Positions 7,138 to 7,492 of a stretch of 7,492 nt of DNA are shown one piece after another. The stretch's first letter is position 1; every line of letters starts with the position of its first letter. The notes under the pieces were generated by a model. The model saw only the letters and a program-made list of their open reading frames with translations. It made no database searches and was not told the origin of the DNA. This DNA comes from Planctomycetaceae bacterium (GTDB lineage: Bacteria; Planctomycetota; Planctomycetia; Planctomycetales; Planctomycetaceae): NCBI GenBank assembly GCA_029259875.1, contig JAJDEK010000114.1, positions 1 through 7,492 on the forward strand, in the 5' to 3' direction. Both the position numbers and the translations under genes were made by a program.

Positions 7138-7283
7138 TGAGTTATAGGTAATGATTCATACTTACAGTTTTGCATCTCTCGTTTTGATCAAAAAGAAAAC
7201 ACATTCTCATTTTAATGCTGAACGATTCAACATTTCTGATTGTTAAGTCAGAGGATTACGTTCAGTTTAATAGTATTTCTTGC

Positions 7284-7292
7284 TGATATAAT
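7284..7292 (+). promoter_or_regulatory. Extended -10 promoter element for the kinase-like gene
   Basis: TGATATAAT contains a perfect TATAAT (7287-7292) preceded by the TGn extension. The -35 region is poor, as is common for extended -10 promoters. Initiation near 7299 would give a leader of about 35 bases before the ATG at 7334. Confidence 0.5.
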
Positions 7293-7312
7293 TAGTAGTT
7301 TTACCTTGTCAA
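7285..7312 (-). promoter_or_regulatory. Minus-strand promoter candidate overlapping the plus-strand -10
   Basis: On the minus strand a perfect TTGACA (complement of 7307-7312) is followed after 16 bases by TATATC (complement of 7285-7290). It faces the cheX operon but would give a leader of more than 700 bases. Its -10 overlaps the plus-strand TATAAT, so the two could not be used at once. The -10 match is only moderate. Confidence 0.3.
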
Positions 7313-7333
7313 ATAACAAGAGTTGATAAACCT

Positions 7334-7492
7334 ATGGAGCAAACACTTCAAGAAGACCAGTTTGAGTTTGCACAACAGGTTAAAAAGACTTGTCACAAGT
7401 TAAATAATATTTTAACCGTTTTGCGGTGTCAGCAGGAAGATTTAGGGGCATTACCCTCAGAAAATATTGAGACAGAGTTGGTTGGTGCATTG
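7334..7492 (+). CDS. N-terminus of a histidine-kinase-like protein (partial)
   Basis: Fifty-three residues are visible before the window ends. Residues 13-31 read AQQVKKTCHKLNNILTVLR. This resembles the H-box of kinases of the H-(D/E)-x-NN-x-L-T type, with His21 as the likely phosphorylation site and Asn24-Asn25 matching the conserved NN pair. The rest is polar and probably helical, as expected of a dimerisation/phosphotransfer domain. The start is fixed by an in-frame TAA at 7289 and by this being the first ATG after it. The ribosome-binding site is weak. The gene is divergent from the cheX-receiver-cyclase genes and could supply phosphate to the receiver. The ATP-binding domain would lie beyond the window, so a bare phosphotransfer protein remains possible. 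Confidence 0.68.
   Translation, partial: MEQTLQEDQFEFAQQVKKTCHKLNNILTVLRCQQEDLGALPSENIETELVGAL

Larger units (their letters stand above)
6550..7333. other. 784-base AT-rich intergenic region between the cheX operon and a divergent kinase-like gene
   Basis: No frame of useful length or recognisable protein is present on either strand, and base composition is clearly more AT-rich than the flanking genes. Several short structures are annotated separately: hairpins at 6570-6599, 6640-6674 and 6825-6862, TGAAATC repeats at 6634-6697, a near-palindrome at 7119-7137, and promoter-like sequences near 7284-7312. GCGAAGT occurs twice 17 bases apart (6884, 6901), and CTTGTT/AACAAG (6963-6986) is a minor inverted repeat. 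It may contain long leaders, an unrecognised small RNA, or gene debris. Confidence 0.6.

Overview
The window looks like a planctomycete chromosome, probably the Gimesia/Rubinisphaera side of the order Planctomycetales. The basis is protein style: a secreted GDSL esterase with a lysine-rich tail, an HDOD-GGDEF fusion, a CheX plus stand-alone receiver pair, and a planctomycete-type sodium:proton antiporter. Base composition is moderate in the genes and clearly AT-rich in the last gap. The assignment is an inference, since there is no rRNA or marker gene here.

Layout. Bases 1-155 (+) are the last 50 codons of a gene whose tail resembles large membrane glycosyltransferase-like proteins. A hairpin lies at 277-301. 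Bases 336-1739 (+) encode a secreted SGNH/GDSL hydrolase that ends at a strong, probably bidirectional terminator (about 1770-1820). From there the minus strand is coding. Read in the direction of transcription, its order is CheX-family phosphatase (6549-6061), CheY-like receiver (5998-5633), HDOD-GGDEF diguanylate cyclase (5490-3517) and ion antiporter (3335-1899). A 784-base AT-rich gap (6550-7333) separates CheX from a divergent gene. That gene starts at 7334 (+), runs off the window and begins with a histidine-kinase-like H-box.

The right half reads as a signalling module. The kinase-like protein could phosphorylate the single-domain receiver, CheX could dephosphorylate it, and the HDOD-GGDEF protein would make c-di-GMP. 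That last protein has intact GGEEF and RxxD motifs. Its C-terminus carries three clear repeats and one degenerate repeat with glycine spacing of exactly 29 residues, resembling the MshEN c-di-GMP-binding motif. This would make it a cyclase with its own putative sensor, and it is the most interesting item in the window. The antiporter is probably an independent neighbour, with its own Shine-Dalgarno sequence and a 181-base upstream spacer.

The 784-base gap has no convincing gene. It holds three copies of TGAAATC within 64 bases, a T-tailed hairpin, a 19-base near-palindrome, and overlapping divergent promoter-like sequences just before the kinase-like gene. I see no tRNA, rRNA, CRISPR array, insertion sequence or recognisable riboswitch.
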